The notes under the pieces were generated by a model. The model saw only the letters and a list, made by a program, of their open reading frames with translations, was not told the origin of the DNA and did no database searches. A stretch of DNA of 64,000 nt. Source: Corynespora cassiicola. Its lineage: Eukaryota; Ascomycota; Dothideomycetes; Pleosporales; Corynesporascaceae. The DNA lies in assembly GCA_022059125.1 (NCBI GenBank), contig JAEUWY010000012.1, forward strand, positions 1,860,001-1,924,000. Direction: 5' to 3'. Of the stretch, positions 21,536 through 33,414 are shown piece by piece. Position 1 is the stretch's first letter, and each line of letters opens with the position of its first letter. A program made the translations under genes and the position numbers.

Positions 21536-24353
21536 GGCGGAGGATGGAGCTGGGGTATGATTGGGCGATGGAGCAGCGGGTTCAACTTTTTGCCTCTCTT
21601 TCGGGCTTTCAACCGCCGATATGACAGTTTGCACCGCAGAGCCCTGCGAGGCCAATGCACGCAGTTGTGGGGTAGAGCAGGTTCCCGGAAATATCTTGCC
21701 GCCACTTTTCCAGCTTGTCGTCTCTCAGGTGTCTTACCGGAAAAGACGTTCACTGGACAGTATAACCAAAAATCGATACCCGTGGTGTCTGATAATAAGT
21801 TGAGATGATATGCCTGCAGTAAAGCTACAAAGCGGCCCAACGACTCGATGATGCTCACCCCAGGTGATGCTGAAAGCTATCATGCTTCACACTGAGTTTG
21901 AAGGTACTAGGGCAATTTCGCCTTGGTAAATGTGAAATGTATGAACTAGTATAAGGAAAATTGATGGATAGTCATAGTTGAAAGGTTCAAAATCAGTAGC
22001 ATCTCATTACTTATATAATGTCTAGCCCAATGCAGCATGCAACAGTTTTCATGGCGTCATTGGGTATGAAGCGGACTTCAGTTTGAGGTGACGTGGAACG
22101 TATTGGATATGTGCGTTTCATGTGATGCAAGGAGCCAAGCTTGGTACGAACTGCTTTCGCTTCAGATTTCATTTGAGTATCTGCCCCATATTTGGCTTGA
22201 CATACGGACTGTGAACTGATGGTATGCTTCATTTTTTAACTTTCCGCTCATCCTTCATAGCCGTCATAATCTGCCCTTATTTCGGAGCTTTGAGACGTAT
22301 GCTTGAAGATGTGAACTAGATTTTTTTAAAAGGGCCTTAAATGTTACTGGCCATAGTTAACTGGACTTGATGCAGGGGAAAAGAGTACACGCTTTCGTTA
22401 CTGCACAGGCGAGATAAATGAGGGGTGAAAAACGAGGACGTGCTGCAAAGGAAACGCACTGCATGGGCAAGTAAAATGCAATTTGAGACGACTTTGTAAA
22501 ACCTCTTAGGATTAGAGTGCATCATGCCTACGCAGTGAAAGCGAAAGATCGATGTTACCTAAATAGGCAAGTTCTAGATGGTGTCGATTGTAGCATGAAT
22601 TTATGAATTTCTTTTTTTCCGTTTGACAAGCCAACAAACCTATCGGGCCGATTGACACACGAACTCTGTCACCCCATCGCGCTTCGGATCAATCAAACAA
22701 CTCGGAATTGATACCTCCTGACTAATCGAATTGATCTATATCTGAAACATTTAGCCGAGGCCCTCCCTACAGCGTTTTGCGTTTTGTGTGAGAGTCCCCG
22801 CGCTTTTGTGTCTCCGGGCATTGTTTAGGGGTAGCCCTTGCGTGTCTGTTCTGCGATGCTTGGACCCCGGTCCGCGTGTGATTTTGCCTATTCTACTACT
22901 TGAATATCTGAAATATACGGCCGATTTTCTTAAAGCGTCCTGTCGTAGCCTCCAAAATCGATTCCGAACATTGCCTACTGCAAATCTATTGAACGCTGTT
23001 GCCCAAGGCTTGATATGCTCGTCAGCTAGGCTCAAAAGCGCAGGTAGTTGGTCGCTTTAGGTTATGAGAAAGTACCAGAAATTTTGCACCATCCCTCGTT
23101 TCATGGCTACTTAGCCGTCGAGGCTTTTCAAGTGTGATAGGCGGCATTCAGTATGGCGTGCGACCATGCTGATCAGGTGCCGGCTGTAGAATGTTCGAGC
23201 CCAGTACGCAAGCTACAATGGGTCTAAGCCAAGTGCGTGGGATGTCATAATGTCCTGGGGAAAGCTCCAGGTAATAGAGAAAAGCGGATTCGGGGATATG
23301 CCATCTTTCCAGGTAGAGTTAAAGGTGTAGCGCCTTACGTCGAACTGTTTAAAAAGTCTACCCCGTAGCATAGAAAGAATATTCGGTATCACCTCTTACG
23401 AGCCTGAGCCGTCTCTAGAAGCATCTCATCATATATGCATTCCGCCTCTAATGCATAAAAGGTGCCACGTTAGTCGCTGCCCACCGCAACGCCTTTTCCG
23501 TTTTCGGCACAATATACGTTCTGCAGGCGCCCTTTGTCTCTTAAAAATCACGACAAAGAAAAATTTAGAGGCTGCGGAAAATAGAAGAGAGTATTCAGGG
23601 ACGAATGATCAGTGTCATGCTTGACCTGAGCCACGTAGCACCGGGACACGGTGGACCGCATCACTAGCCTGCCACTTTCAACAGCGTGACAACTTGTTGG
23701 CTAACAATGTACCCCTCAACCATTCGAAAAATGCTCAAAATGCTCATATGACTCTCTCCAAATTTAATCTAGACCGAGGAAGTTGTTTATACCGTCCCTG
23801 GTTGGCTATATGCAGAAAAAGAAAAAAAGAACAGCAACACATACTCTTGCAGAATAGTTCCAGGCCTTTGTCATGTTGCTCAAGTTTTGCCCGCTGCAAG
23901 CGTACTCGGCTTTATCGGTCGGTCCTAATCCAGCTATGTCAAGTCGGCATCCAGGCGGGGGAGGCGGATATGCGCTAGTTCTGGCTGGACCAAGATCTGC
24001 GCAATGCATCCAGTCAAAGTGCCAACACCCGAGTTCTTTCCGGTATGGGCTGATGACAAGCTCAAGGAGTGGGGAATCGTCGTCAGCCTGCCTATACCCG
24101 CGAACTACGTTTTCTGGCCCCGGATAAGCATTGCTACCAAGCGACTTTTCCGGAGCTAATCAGGAAGAACATGCGGAGTAGTATGCATGCGAGTGAACTA
24201 CGTTCCGACGGAATACAATCGGAACTGGCTTGGAGATCGCCGTCCCCAAGGGCGTCTGCGAACAACCCGTCTCCGTTCTTCAACTATTATATTTTTCTTC
24301 AAAATCCATACTAAGGATCAGTATTTTTGTATTATCTCGAACCAAAGTTCGAC
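21536..24353. other. 2.8-kb gene-free region
   Basis: No frame exceeds about 95 codons and none carries a motif. GC content appears lower than in flanking genes, with A/T runs at 22320-22330 and 22605-22620. The region 22750-23060 is open on both strands but the translations look random. It may hold long regulatory DNA or a fully decayed element. No direct or terminal repeats were evident by eye. Confidence 0.4.
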
Positions 24354-25730
24354 ATGGCGCCTGCATCAATGGAAGATGTAACCATAACCGGCTTCAAAGT
24401 CATTGATCTCCGCTTCCCCACGAGCCTTGACGGCGTCGGCTCGGATGCGATGCACGTTGGTACAAATGGCAGTCATCCGTATATTCAATTGCAAACCAAT
24501 CACCCCGAGCTTCTAGGAGAGGGTATCGCGTTCAGCAACGGGCGTGGAAGCGAAGTGATATGTCTATGCCTACGCATCTTCGCCGAGCGCGTTGTGGGAA
24601 AGTCGATGGGAGAGCTAACAGCCAACATGGGCAAGACATGGCGATATATGGTATCCGATTCGCAGTACCGATGGATCGGCCCCGAAAAATCCGTTACACA
24701 TCTCGCAGTCGCAGGCGTACTGAATGCAGTGTGGGATCTCTGGGGAAAGATCGTCTCCAAGCCCGTATGGAAGATTGTAGCAGACATGACACCTGAGGAA
24801 GTAGTCCGCCTCGTCGACTTCCGCTACATCACCGACGTTGTAACCCCCGAATCTGCGCTCGAGATCTTAAAGAAGGCCCAAGACGGAAAAGAAGCACGGA
24901 TAGAGGAGGCCTTGCAAAACAAAGCCGTGCCCGCCTACACCACATCCGCAGGCTGGATGGCCTTCACAGGTGACAAGATGCGCTCGCTCCTGGAGGAAGA
25001 CATCGCCCAAGGCTACACCGTCTTCAAGTTCAAAGTCGGAACCGACCTCGCGGCAGACCGCGCGCGCCTCGCCGCCGTCCGCGACATCCTAGGTTACGAC
25101 AAGGGCTACCAGATCATGATCGACGCGAACCAGGTCTGGAGCGTGCCCGAAGCGATAGACTGGATGAAGCAGCTCGTCGAATACCGTCCCGTCTTCATCG
25201 AGGAACCGACGAACCCGGACGACGTTCTCGGCCACGCTACGATCCGAAAGGCCCTTGCGCCCTACGGTGTGGGTGTCGCCACCGGCGAGGCGGCACAGAA
25301 TCGCATCACGTTCAAACAGCTGCTGCAAGCCGAAGCGACCGATGTCGCGCAAATTGATGCCGTGCGGCTTGGAAGTGTGAATGAATGCATTGCGGTCATG
25401 CTCATGGCGCGCGTGTTTGATGTGCCCTGCGTGCCTCATAACGGCGCCATGGGGCTTACGGAGCTGACTAGCCATCTGAGCCTGATCGATTATATAGTGG
25501 TATCGGGGAGGAAGAGTATGCTCGAGTTTGCGGATAATAAGCGCCATAAGCCGTACTTGAGGCATCCGGCAGAGATTAGGGATGCGCACTATGTGAGTCC
25601 CATTGTTCCAGGGTACAGTGTTGGGTATCAGAATGGGGCGGTGGAGAGATTTGAGTGGCCTACAGGTAGCTTCTGGGCTAATGAAGAAGGGAAAGCGAGG
25701 ATGGATGTTGGGAGGGTAATTAAGTTGTAA
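24354..25730 (+). CDS. L-fuconate dehydratase, enolase superfamily
   Basis: An intronless gene of 458 residues from the ATG at 24354. It matches the mandelate-racemase/FucD branch: N-terminal capping domain with DVTITGFKVIDLRFPTS, then the TIM barrel. The general base lysine is Lys227 in FKFKVG. Metal ligands lie in MIDANQ, FIEEPT and VATGEAAQN. The second base is His362 in VPHNGAMG. L-fuconate dehydratase converts L-fuconate to 2-keto-3-deoxy-L-fuconate in L-fucose catabolism; eukaryotic relatives include human ENOSF1. No other fucose-pathway gene is nearby, so there is no visible cluster. An AATAAA occurs about 150 bp after the stop. Substrate preference for L-fuconate over other acid sugars is inferred from overall similarity. 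Confidence 0.93.
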   Translation: MAPASMEDVTITGFKVIDLRFPTSLDGVGSDAMHVGTNGSHPYIQLQTNHPELLGEGIAFSNGRGSEVICLCLRIFAERVVGKSMGELTANMGKTWRYMVSDSQYRWIGPEKSVTHLAVAGVLNAVWDLWGKIVSKPVWKIVADMTPEEVVRLVDFRYITDVVTPESALEILKKAQDGKEARIEEALQNKAVPAYTTSAGWMAFTGDKMRSLLEEDIAQGYTVFKFKVGTDLAADRARLAAVRDILGYDKGYQIMIDANQVWSVPEAIDWMKQLVEYRPVFIEEPTNPDDVLGHATIRKALAPYGVGVATGEAAQNRITFKQLLQAEATDVAQIDAVRLGSVNECIAVMLMARVFDVPCVPHNGAMGLTELTSHLSLIDYIVVSGRKSMLEFADNKRHKPYLRHPAEIRDAHYVSPIVPGYSVGYQNGAVERFEWPTGSFWANEEGKARMDVGRVIKL

Positions 25731-26186
25731 TACAGCAGACAGGAGTTTTTTTGTTAATATCTGAGGATGTTAAAAACCACTTGCTTATTCCTGTGCTTCA
25801 CTGCTACGTTCAGAAACCTCGATTTAGTGGCTAGTTTTGGGTCCTTTCCCTATATAATTGATTGTTGAATGCTGTATTTGAATAAAAAGACCGTGACCCA
25901 TTCCATGGAATCGCGGATTCCGTTCCCGCGCCTAAATCGATATCGTGCTGTGTATGTATGCTGTCCTCCCCTTTCCGCGCCATTTCCCTACTGATTTATA
26001 TCCCACCTGAACCATTCGAATTTTCCCATGAGAATGAAAAGAAATCCCAGAAACGCCGCTCAAGAAGTGAAACCCCTAAGCGGATCATGCAATGCAATGC
26101 AAATGCCATGCTTCTAACATACCGAACTGGTCGACGAAAGAATTACTCCACAACGCTCTTTTCCGAATTCGGTAGGAAATCTACAC
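25731..26186. other. intergenic, convergent 3' flanks
   Basis: 456 bp between the dehydratase stop and the UPF0643 stop. An AATAAA hexamer at 25881-25886 is a likely poly(A) signal for the plus-strand gene. No gene seen. Confidence 0.5.
25881..25886 (+). terminator. putative poly(A) signal AATAAA
   Basis: A consensus hexamer about 150 bp downstream of the L-fuconate dehydratase stop codon, in AT-rich context. Confidence 0.35.
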
Positions 26187-27133
26187 TCAGTCCTTCCAAT
26201 CCTCGAACTTGTACTCGGTCGCTCCATCCAGAATCGTGAACCGATGTACCGAGAAGATGATACTCTCATAAAGCTCGCGCCCCGCAGCTCGGGCTTTCTT
26301 GTGCCAGGGCCCCAACCCGCCCTTGCGCGCATCCTCGCGGGAATGCCAAAAGCCTATAAATTATCGTCAGCACAAACCACCACCCAACAACGCGCGTCTA
26401 GAAGCCTCGTTTCAGTCCTCCAGACCCCGATACCAGGATGCCCCTGCCTCTAAAGAGGAAAAAAATTTCTACCCCCAAAATATGCCAAAAAAAATCAAGA
26501 GAAGGGGAAGAAGAACTCACAAGTCGCCAAATTCCTCCTCTCCCCATCCGGCTTCCCAAACCAATACTTCAACAACCCCCCACTCTCACACGCCTCACGG
26601 TGGCTCTCATAATCCACCGCGTACAGGTAATCATTGTCGATGACGGCCTTGAGCTGTGAGCGGAACACGACGACGTAGAAGCTAGCCTCGCGCCAGGGCA
26701 CGTCCTCGTCGGCCGAAAAGCGCCGTACGAGCTCGAGCACTTCTGCGAAGTTGAGGGCCGAGAGGTAGGGTGCGGTGGCGTAGTCCGGGCGCGAGGGGTG
26801 CAGGGCGGTGAGAGCTTTTGCGAGGAGGACCGAGGGGAGGGGGAGTGTGGTGAGGTCTAGGTAATGTTGCGGGTTGTTGTAGGGGGAGGAGATGAGATGG
26901 GTTGATAATTGGGGGTTGGAGCTTGAGGGAGGAGGGATGGCGAGTTGGTTTAGGGCGGCGCCGTGGAAGCGGAGTTGGTCAAAGTCTTGTGTGATGAGGG
27001 ATGGGTCGAGGACGTTGGAGCCGGTGGAGTGGATGGTGGTGGGACTCGGGGCGGGTTTTTTGGTGGGGAGAGTGGTGTCGTTTGCGGTTGCGACTTCGCT
27101 AGCCAAGGAGGAGAGGTCGATTCCTGGGGCCAT
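26187..27133 (-). CDS. UPF0643 family protein
   Basis: Two exons, 27133-26521 and 26353-26187, encode 259 residues. The intron has a GTGAGT donor and joins RRNLAT to CFWHSRED with a shared Cys codon. The first 70 residues are Ser/Pro/Thr-rich and probably disordered. The conserved part begins at HYLDLTTLPLPSVLLAKAL and continues through DYATAPYLSALNF, FYVVVFRSQL and SGGLLKYWFGKPD. The second exon supplies GPWHKKARAAGRELYESI and the closing WKD. This pattern is typical of UPF0643 proteins of ascomycetes, whose function is unknown. No transmembrane segment or signal peptide is visible. Family assignment is from memory of conserved motifs. Confidence 0.8.
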
Positions 27134-28212
27134 GGTGGTGGTGGTGGAGAATCTCGACTTTTTCCTTTTGTTCAACGCGGTTTGTAGATTGTTGTTCTTT
27201 TGGGTTGCGGATGATTGATGTACTCGGTTCCGAACTTTTGGGCAAGTGATTTTCCTCGATGCGCACACAGTGCTCTGCAGAGAAGAGATATCTCCCGCAA
27301 GAGTGAATACGCAATGAGTCTTCAAGCTTGGTTTCTGTCAATTTCTTTGCGCAATCAGTGTAGAAGAATGGAGGGAAAGAAAGTAGCGGTCGGGGAAACA
27401 ATGATGTACTTTTTGGGACAAGCACGCCTAATCACGCAACGCCCAATCACGCAATCTAACACCCGTTTTCGCACAGCAAGTGCGCCGAGATTTGAAACTC
27501 TAGTGGTGAATGAACGGCGTGAGAAATTTCCCCAACCTATAGATGCGCACGCAGTGTTAGGATACATGGTAGAGTACCTAGGTATATATACAGAGTGTTC
27601 AGCGCAGGGGTGTCATGCGTTGTTGAGGAATGGTTCCCTGATTGGGTTCTAGCCCAGTGCTAGCCAACCTGCGGTTCGTGAACAGGGGAGCGATGTAACG
27701 TCGTGACGAGCTGCGCCCTTCAAATCGTGAAGTCTGTACAGGAATTTATCGACTTTTCCAGGGGAGATATCGTAGTCACTAGCCCCTTTATACAGCAGGG
27801 CGTTGGAAGATGCAGGGACGACATCCACCCTCGGCCAATAGTACGCCTCATTCTAGCCTTGTGTAAAGAGACGTGTGTGGCTTTTCCAAACAGCCTCGTG
27901 AATTACTTCATGTCGCGAATTACTGTGCACTGAAAGTTGGGTAGGTGCCTAAACCGGCCCGATCGAGACCGTAGATTTTGCCCAATCCGTCTCCGCGCCA
28001 CCTTTGTTGCTCTCTGAACTCGTGACCAGACCACCCTAGTAAGGGCCGAGACCAGACTCCGCATGGTAATTGCACCAATGTCCACCGTGCCGTTGCAATC
28101 CCGAGAAACATGAATATGGGATACAAGCGGGTATCATAAACAGTGCGCCTCCCGTAGGCGCAGAAAGCACCATCCCCGCCAGGAACGCGCCTTGCATTCC
28201 AGAGCCAGTCGC
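27134..28212. other. 1.1-kb intergenic region
   Basis: Lies between the UPF0643 start and the POT1 stop. The part near 27134-27400 should be promoter. Frames on either strand are short and lack motifs; a minus-strand stretch at 27920-28126 is hydrophobic at its start but not supported as a gene. Confidence 0.4.
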
Positions 28213-30143
28213 TTAGGTTATCGTCGTCGAGAATAGACCATGCGTGCGCTGCCAGCCGTCTATGTTTCGGGAAGATACAGGCACTTCGACGCCATATTCT
28301 TCGATACAGCAGACGAAGGGTTTGTTACTTAGCCGAGCATCTCCTGCCGGCAAAGGAAATTTAACGCCCATGGGCTCAAGCTCCTCTTTCAGCTCCTGCA
28401 GGTTGCCCCAAAGGATATGCATCTTTTCCTTCAGCTGCAGTAGCAACTTCGGATCATCGTCGGGACTGGACTTAAGTTAGCATGAATGAGGCTGATCAAA
28501 CTGAACCACTTACTCGGCAGCATCCATCTTAATCAGATACTGCGCTGCTTTGTTTGTAATGACTGTGCGCAAACGAACTGGCTCAGACCCTGGTTGCAAA
28601 TTGGCGTCCTCGAGGAGAAGCATAAAAGCCCACTCCCAATGATCTCTTATGTAGTCGGCCTGTTTGGTAGGCGGATTCCATTCGCAATCGCTCTTCCAAT
28701 GGATGAAATCCCTCAGATCTGGGGGGTAAAAGTCAACAACTCGTACACGCGCTCGGTATTTACAGTTGACGAAGGGGAGGTCAATTTTCACACCGTCTGG
28801 TGTCCGATATTGAAGTGAGGGATTATGAACAATGTCGGCCAAGGTGGAGAGCGAGATATCAGGATTGACAGAACGCACTGGTAGGATAAAGTTAGTCAGC
28901 GCTACATTTCTTGAGAAGAGCTCTTACCATTGATGTTGGTTCCTGCACGCTCGGCCTCGTCGATTTCGAGCATCTCTTCCGCCATTCGCTCCTGCTGATG
29001 TTTTTCCAATTGCCTTTCTTTCTTCTTCTTTCTGGACTTTGCCGAAGCTTTTACCGGGACATTCGGAGAGACGTTCGGAGATGCCAGTCTCTTCATCCGT
29101 TGCGCTTCATATTTCTCCCTACGCTCTTTGATTGCGTCAATCTCGCTCTCGCTCGTGAGTGTACGAATATCCACTTGAGATGGATTTACATGATCCTCGT
29201 GCATTGCCCCTTCGAGCTTGTTCTCTTGTGACAGTCTGATACGGATGTTCCTTAGGAAGTAATAGTCACCTTCACTGACATTTTCACGGGCCCAGATCGC
29301 GTGCGCACCGTAGAGGCGAACCTGGAGGGTCAATTGACCATATGGCCCGTTCCATGCTCTTCCTCGGCCTAGGTCTTGGATTTCGGCATCGGCAGGATCT
29401 TGATAGTTGTAGAGACTTTTATTTTCGGTGTAATCAGTGACATAAACGTCAGTAGTTGACCCGAGACTACTACAAAACATCTTGATGACCTGGCCACGGA
29501 TATCATGGTATTTGTATAGGGCAATGTCCTTGATCAGCACGGATCTGTCTGCCCTTGATGGCTGTGGAGCTTTCCATGTCGTTGCAGGATGGGATTCGGG
29601 GGCCCTTTTCGCAGGAGGGGATGCGGGTGCGTGCTGCAGCAGCTCCAAGTAGGATTTGGCCGACTCTTTCATGTGCACCACGGCCATGTGCTCGAGCGTG
29701 GTGGGAGAAGTTGATCTCATGGGCTTTGTGTCATGGTACGGGGTTCTGGCGGTGCCAGCTTGGACCGAAGAGCTGAGCTGCGGTGAAGAGATGTCCTTGC
29801 TAGAGAAAAAGAGCGCATAGCTCCGCGCCGTTGCGTTTGAGACGACATTTAGCTGGCCCGCGTAAGGAGAGACCTTGGCATCATAGACAATGACTATATC
29901 GCCTAGCTTTCCCGAGGGTAGATCATCTGCGGACCTGCGGAAGAAACGGAACCGCATGGTGGAGTTGCTGCCCCCAGGCTCGAAGTCGTCTCGGATGGTG
30001 AAGTCGAGGGCATAATCACTGCCCTTGGTCTTGAAGGGGGTCACATCCTGCAGCAAGATGCCGATGAAGCAGTAGCGCTGGGTAGGTGGATTTGACTGGG
30101 TGGCATCGCCACACCGCGTGAAGCCTTTGGGGAGATCGATCAT
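28213..30143 (-). CDS. POT1: Protection of telomeres protein 1
   Basis: Three exons, 30143-28928, 28877-28514 and 28465-28213, encode 610 residues. Pot1 binds the single-stranded G-rich telomere overhang and is part of the fungal shelterin complex. The N-terminal OB fold spans about residues 1-115, with FIGILLQDVTPFKTKGSDY and FTIRDDF, the telomere-binding signature. A Ser/Pro linker leads to a second OB fold (about 205-345) with DVYVTDYTENKSLYNY and YYFLRNIRIRLSQ. A Lys-rich stretch KSRKKKKERQLEKHQQER follows. Exons 2 and 3 form a third folded region with VHNPSLQYRTPDGV and ADYIRDHWEWAFMLLLED, matching the C-terminal domain of filamentous-fungal Pot1. Intron donors are GTAAGA and GTAAGT. Divergent from importin alpha across 449 bp. 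Confidence 0.92.
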
Positions 30144-30592
30144 GGTGGTGGTAAAGTGAGTCGGGAGTATGCGAGTGGTAGGGCAGTGTCCGTAAGCGGT
30201 TTAGCGCGAGTGCAAGCTCCGGAGGTGTCTAGGTGAAGGGCAAGCAGGCCTTTGGAAACGCTGGAGAAGCAATTGGATTGACCGGAGGGTTGATTTGCCA
30301 GCCGACACAGGCCAGCGGGCCAGGAGGCGTCTCGACGATGCCCGTGACGGAGGAGGTTGAAACACGAGCCCGACGTGACGCGGTGCGGTTGCGTGCGGTT
30401 GCTCCCAGTACGCATGCGCCGAGCCGCTAAGGCCAAACCCGCGCTAGGGCTAGCACGCTCTTGCCGCTTCCGCCTTTTCACCTCCCCTGCCCCACGACCG
30501 AAGATAATAATCCCCCCCTCCCAAACAAAACACTCCTTCTCCACCCACAACACACTCCCCCTCCCTCCCAACGCCCCAGAGTCGCCGCAACC
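30144..30592. promoter_or_regulatory. shared divergent promoter, POT1 / importin alpha
   Basis: 449 bp separate the two start codons. The 60 bp before the importin ATG are strongly C/T-rich, a usual feature upstream of highly expressed fungal genes. A long minus-strand open frame across this region and exon 1 is a composition shadow. Confidence 0.55.
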
Positions 30593-32394
30593 ATGGCCGA
30601 CCGCTACATCCCCGAACATCGCCGGACCACCTTCAAGGCGAAGAGCGCCTTCAAGCCTGACGAGCTCCGCCGCCGCCGTGAGGAGCAGCAGGTCGAGATC
30701 CGCCGCGCAAAGCGTGAGGAAAACCTCGCAAAGCGCCGTGGCATCGCCAGCGGCAACCAGCCCGGCGCCAGCCTGGGCGCTGCCCCCGACAGCGACGATG
30801 AGGGTGGCAACATCGAGAGCCAGGTCAGTTCCCCCGCCATCCCCCTCCATGGCCCGCCCACGCCCGCCCGCCCGCTTCACAAAGAAATTTGCCCGCTGAC
30901 GCTGCCCCCCAGTTGAACGAGGAGCTCCCCCAGATGGTCAAGGGCGTCTTCTCGGAGCAGATCGACGAGCAGATCCAGGCCACGACCAAGTTCCGCAAGC
31001 TGTTGTCCAAGGAGCGCAACCCCCCCATTGAGCGAGTCATCGAGACGGGCGTCGTTAGCAGATTCGTCGAGTTCCTCCGGTCGCCGCACACCCTGGTACA
31101 ATTCGAGGCCGCATGGGCTCTCACTAACATTGCTTCTGGCTCAGCCCAGCAGACTCAGGTCGTCATCGAGGCCGGCGCTGTACCCATCTTCGTTGAGCTG
31201 CTCAGCAGCCACGAGCCCGACGTCCGAGAGCAGGCCGTTTGGGCCCTCGGAAACATCGCCGGTGACAGCCCCGCATGCCGTGACTTCGTTCTGCAGGCCG
31301 GTGCCCTTCGCCCGCTCCTTGCCCTGCTCGGTGACAGCCGCAAGCTGAGCATGCTGAGGAACGCTACCTGGACTCTGAGCAACTTCTGCCGTGGCAAGAC
31401 CCCCCAGCCTGACTGGCAGACCGTAAGTTTCTCACACCTTTTCGCTAGCCTGACACAAGGCGCTGACCTTCAAAAGATCCAGCCCGCCCTTCCCGTCCTC
31501 TCCAAGCTCGTCTATTCGCTGGATGACGAGGTCCTTATCGATGCCTGCTGGGCCATCTCATACCTGTCCGACGGCTCCAACGACAAGATCCAGGCCGTCA
31601 TCGAGGCTGGTATTCCCCGCCGTCTTGTGGAGCTGCTGATGCACGCCTCTACTTCGGTCCAAACGCCTGCTCTGCGATCCGTTGGCAACATTGTCACTGG
31701 CGACGACGTGCAGACCCAGGTCATCATCAACTGCGGCGCTCTTCCGGCTCTGCTGTCTCTGCTGAGCTCCACCAAGGACGGCATCCGCAAGGAGGCGTGC
31801 TGGACCATCTCCAACATCACTGCCGGCAACTCGACCCAGATCCAGGCCGTCATCGACGCCAACATCATCCCACCCCTCATCCACCTTCTCCAGAATGGTG
31901 ACTTCAAGACGCGCAAGGAGGCCTGCTGGGCCATCTCCAACGCCACCTCTGGTGGTCTGCAGAAGCCCGCCCAGATCCGCTACCTTGTGCAAAGCGGCTG
32001 CATCAAGCCTCTGTGCGATCTCTTGGCTTGCCCCGACAACAAGATCATCCAGGTTGCCCTCGACGGTCTTGAGAACATCCTCAAGGTCGGTGAGATGGAC
32101 AAGGAGGCCAACGCTGACGGCAACGCCGGCGAGCCCATCAACCGTTATGCGCTCTTCATCGAGGAGGTCGGCGGCATGGAGAAGATCCACGACTGCCAGA
32201 ACAACGCCAACGAGGAGATTTACATGAAGGCTTACAACATTATCGAGAAGTACTTCTCCGATGAAGAAGGTGACGCCGAGAACATGGCCGAGCCTCAGAT
32301 CAACCAGGAGGGACACTTTGGCTTTGGTGCCCCGGCTGCCCAGCAGCAGCAGAACTTCTCCTTCGCCAATGGTGGCGACTCGATGGATATGTGA
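30593..32394 (+). CDS. importin subunit alpha (karyopherin alpha)
   Basis: Exons 30593-30823, 30913-31422 and 31477-32394 encode 552 residues, orthologous to yeast Srp1/Kap60. The protein carries classical NLS cargo into the nucleus together with importin beta. The importin-beta-binding domain occupies residues 1-75 ([20 protein letters not shown]). Ten ARM repeats follow, with the NLS-contacting Trp/Asn arrays [45 protein letters not shown] and [11 protein letters not shown]. The acidic tail ends [11 protein letters not shown] and includes the exportin-binding region. The second intron (31423-31476) is 54 nt with no in-frame stop, so unspliced RNA would stay open; family alignment [12 protein letters not shown] supports removal. 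Codon use is strongly C-ending, consistent with high expression. Confidence 0.96.
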
Positions 32395-33414
32395 GCGGTT
32401 TGACGGCAGCCATGCTCCCTCGAAGTGCACGCCCGGCACTTGCAAAGACGACCCGTCCGGCAGACCCATCCTTGCGCACCGGTCCATTGCCCCCATCTCT
32501 TGGATCACGCGAATTGCGGAGATCATGGTCTCTACACGGTTTAATCCATGAACCTTCACTCTCCCCCGTCAACACGTCGCCAGCGAAACGCCCACGACCC
32601 GTTGCGACACCGTCCCTACCACAATCCCCGAGCTCAGCAAGCAGAGGACCGACCCCCTAGTCATGATTAAGTTATGATAGCATAGTAAGATACACCGTCT
32701 TGTAACCCCCCTGAAAGTCTATCCGCATCATATCCCCGGCGTTCAGTGTTTCTGGTTTCTCGTTTTCTCCCCTATGTCGAACGGTCAACGGTCAGGCCGG
32801 TGGATGGGAGGGTGCATGGTAGGGCAACGGCAGGGCGGATTGGGGTTTTTGGGTTGGGTGGATGCTATTACGTCTGTCCGGAACGATACATCTCTGAGCC
32901 AGATAGCAGAATGCAGAATGATCAGCTTCAAATCGTGTGCATGCGTGAAGATGCGGAGCAAGGATGTGATGACGGCGGGCTAGCGGACGGCACATGATTT
33001 GTAGCCCTACCAAGGGTAGACGACGCCGGCGCTGTACAAAGCACGTCATCACCAACCCCATCTTGGCAGCTCCGGCAACCCCACGACGTGGGCCCGTCGC
33101 GTCCGCGTGGGGGCTGCGAACGCCTTCGTCCTGAACTTTTTTCCCTTGTCGCATTGCCATGGCTTCCCTTGCCGTGTGCTTTATCGGCCGCCACGAGATG
33201 CATTTGGATTTGTGTCTGTGCCCCAATGAGATCGCTCACAATATCTCCTGCGAATGGCGCAATCTCACCGCCCTGATACACCTGCCACCTCACTGCACTC
33301 CCTACGCCGACCTTCCCACGCGCCCTGACTGATACGGCGAGCCGTGGCCCATCAAGCCCCTGATACCATCACCGCCTTCCAGCCTGTCGCGAGGCAATTA
33401 TCCCGCCGCACGCC
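32395..33414. other. 1-kb intergenic, importin 3' UTR and DUG3 promoter
   Basis: Tandem plus-strand genes with about 1 kb between. No supported ORF. A minus-strand open frame overlapping the importin end is antisense shadow. Confidence 0.45.

Noticed and set aside
30140..30880. 246-codon minus-strand frame across the POT1/importin gap
   Set aside because: Overlaps importin exon 1 and the promoter. Gly/Ala-rich composition only; no ATG context or splice support.
31558..32559. 333-codon minus-strand open frame opposite importin alpha
   Set aside because: It is a shadow of strongly C-ending codons in a highly expressed gene. The translation is Leu/Val/Asp-rich with no family match, and the plus strand is unmistakable importin alpha.
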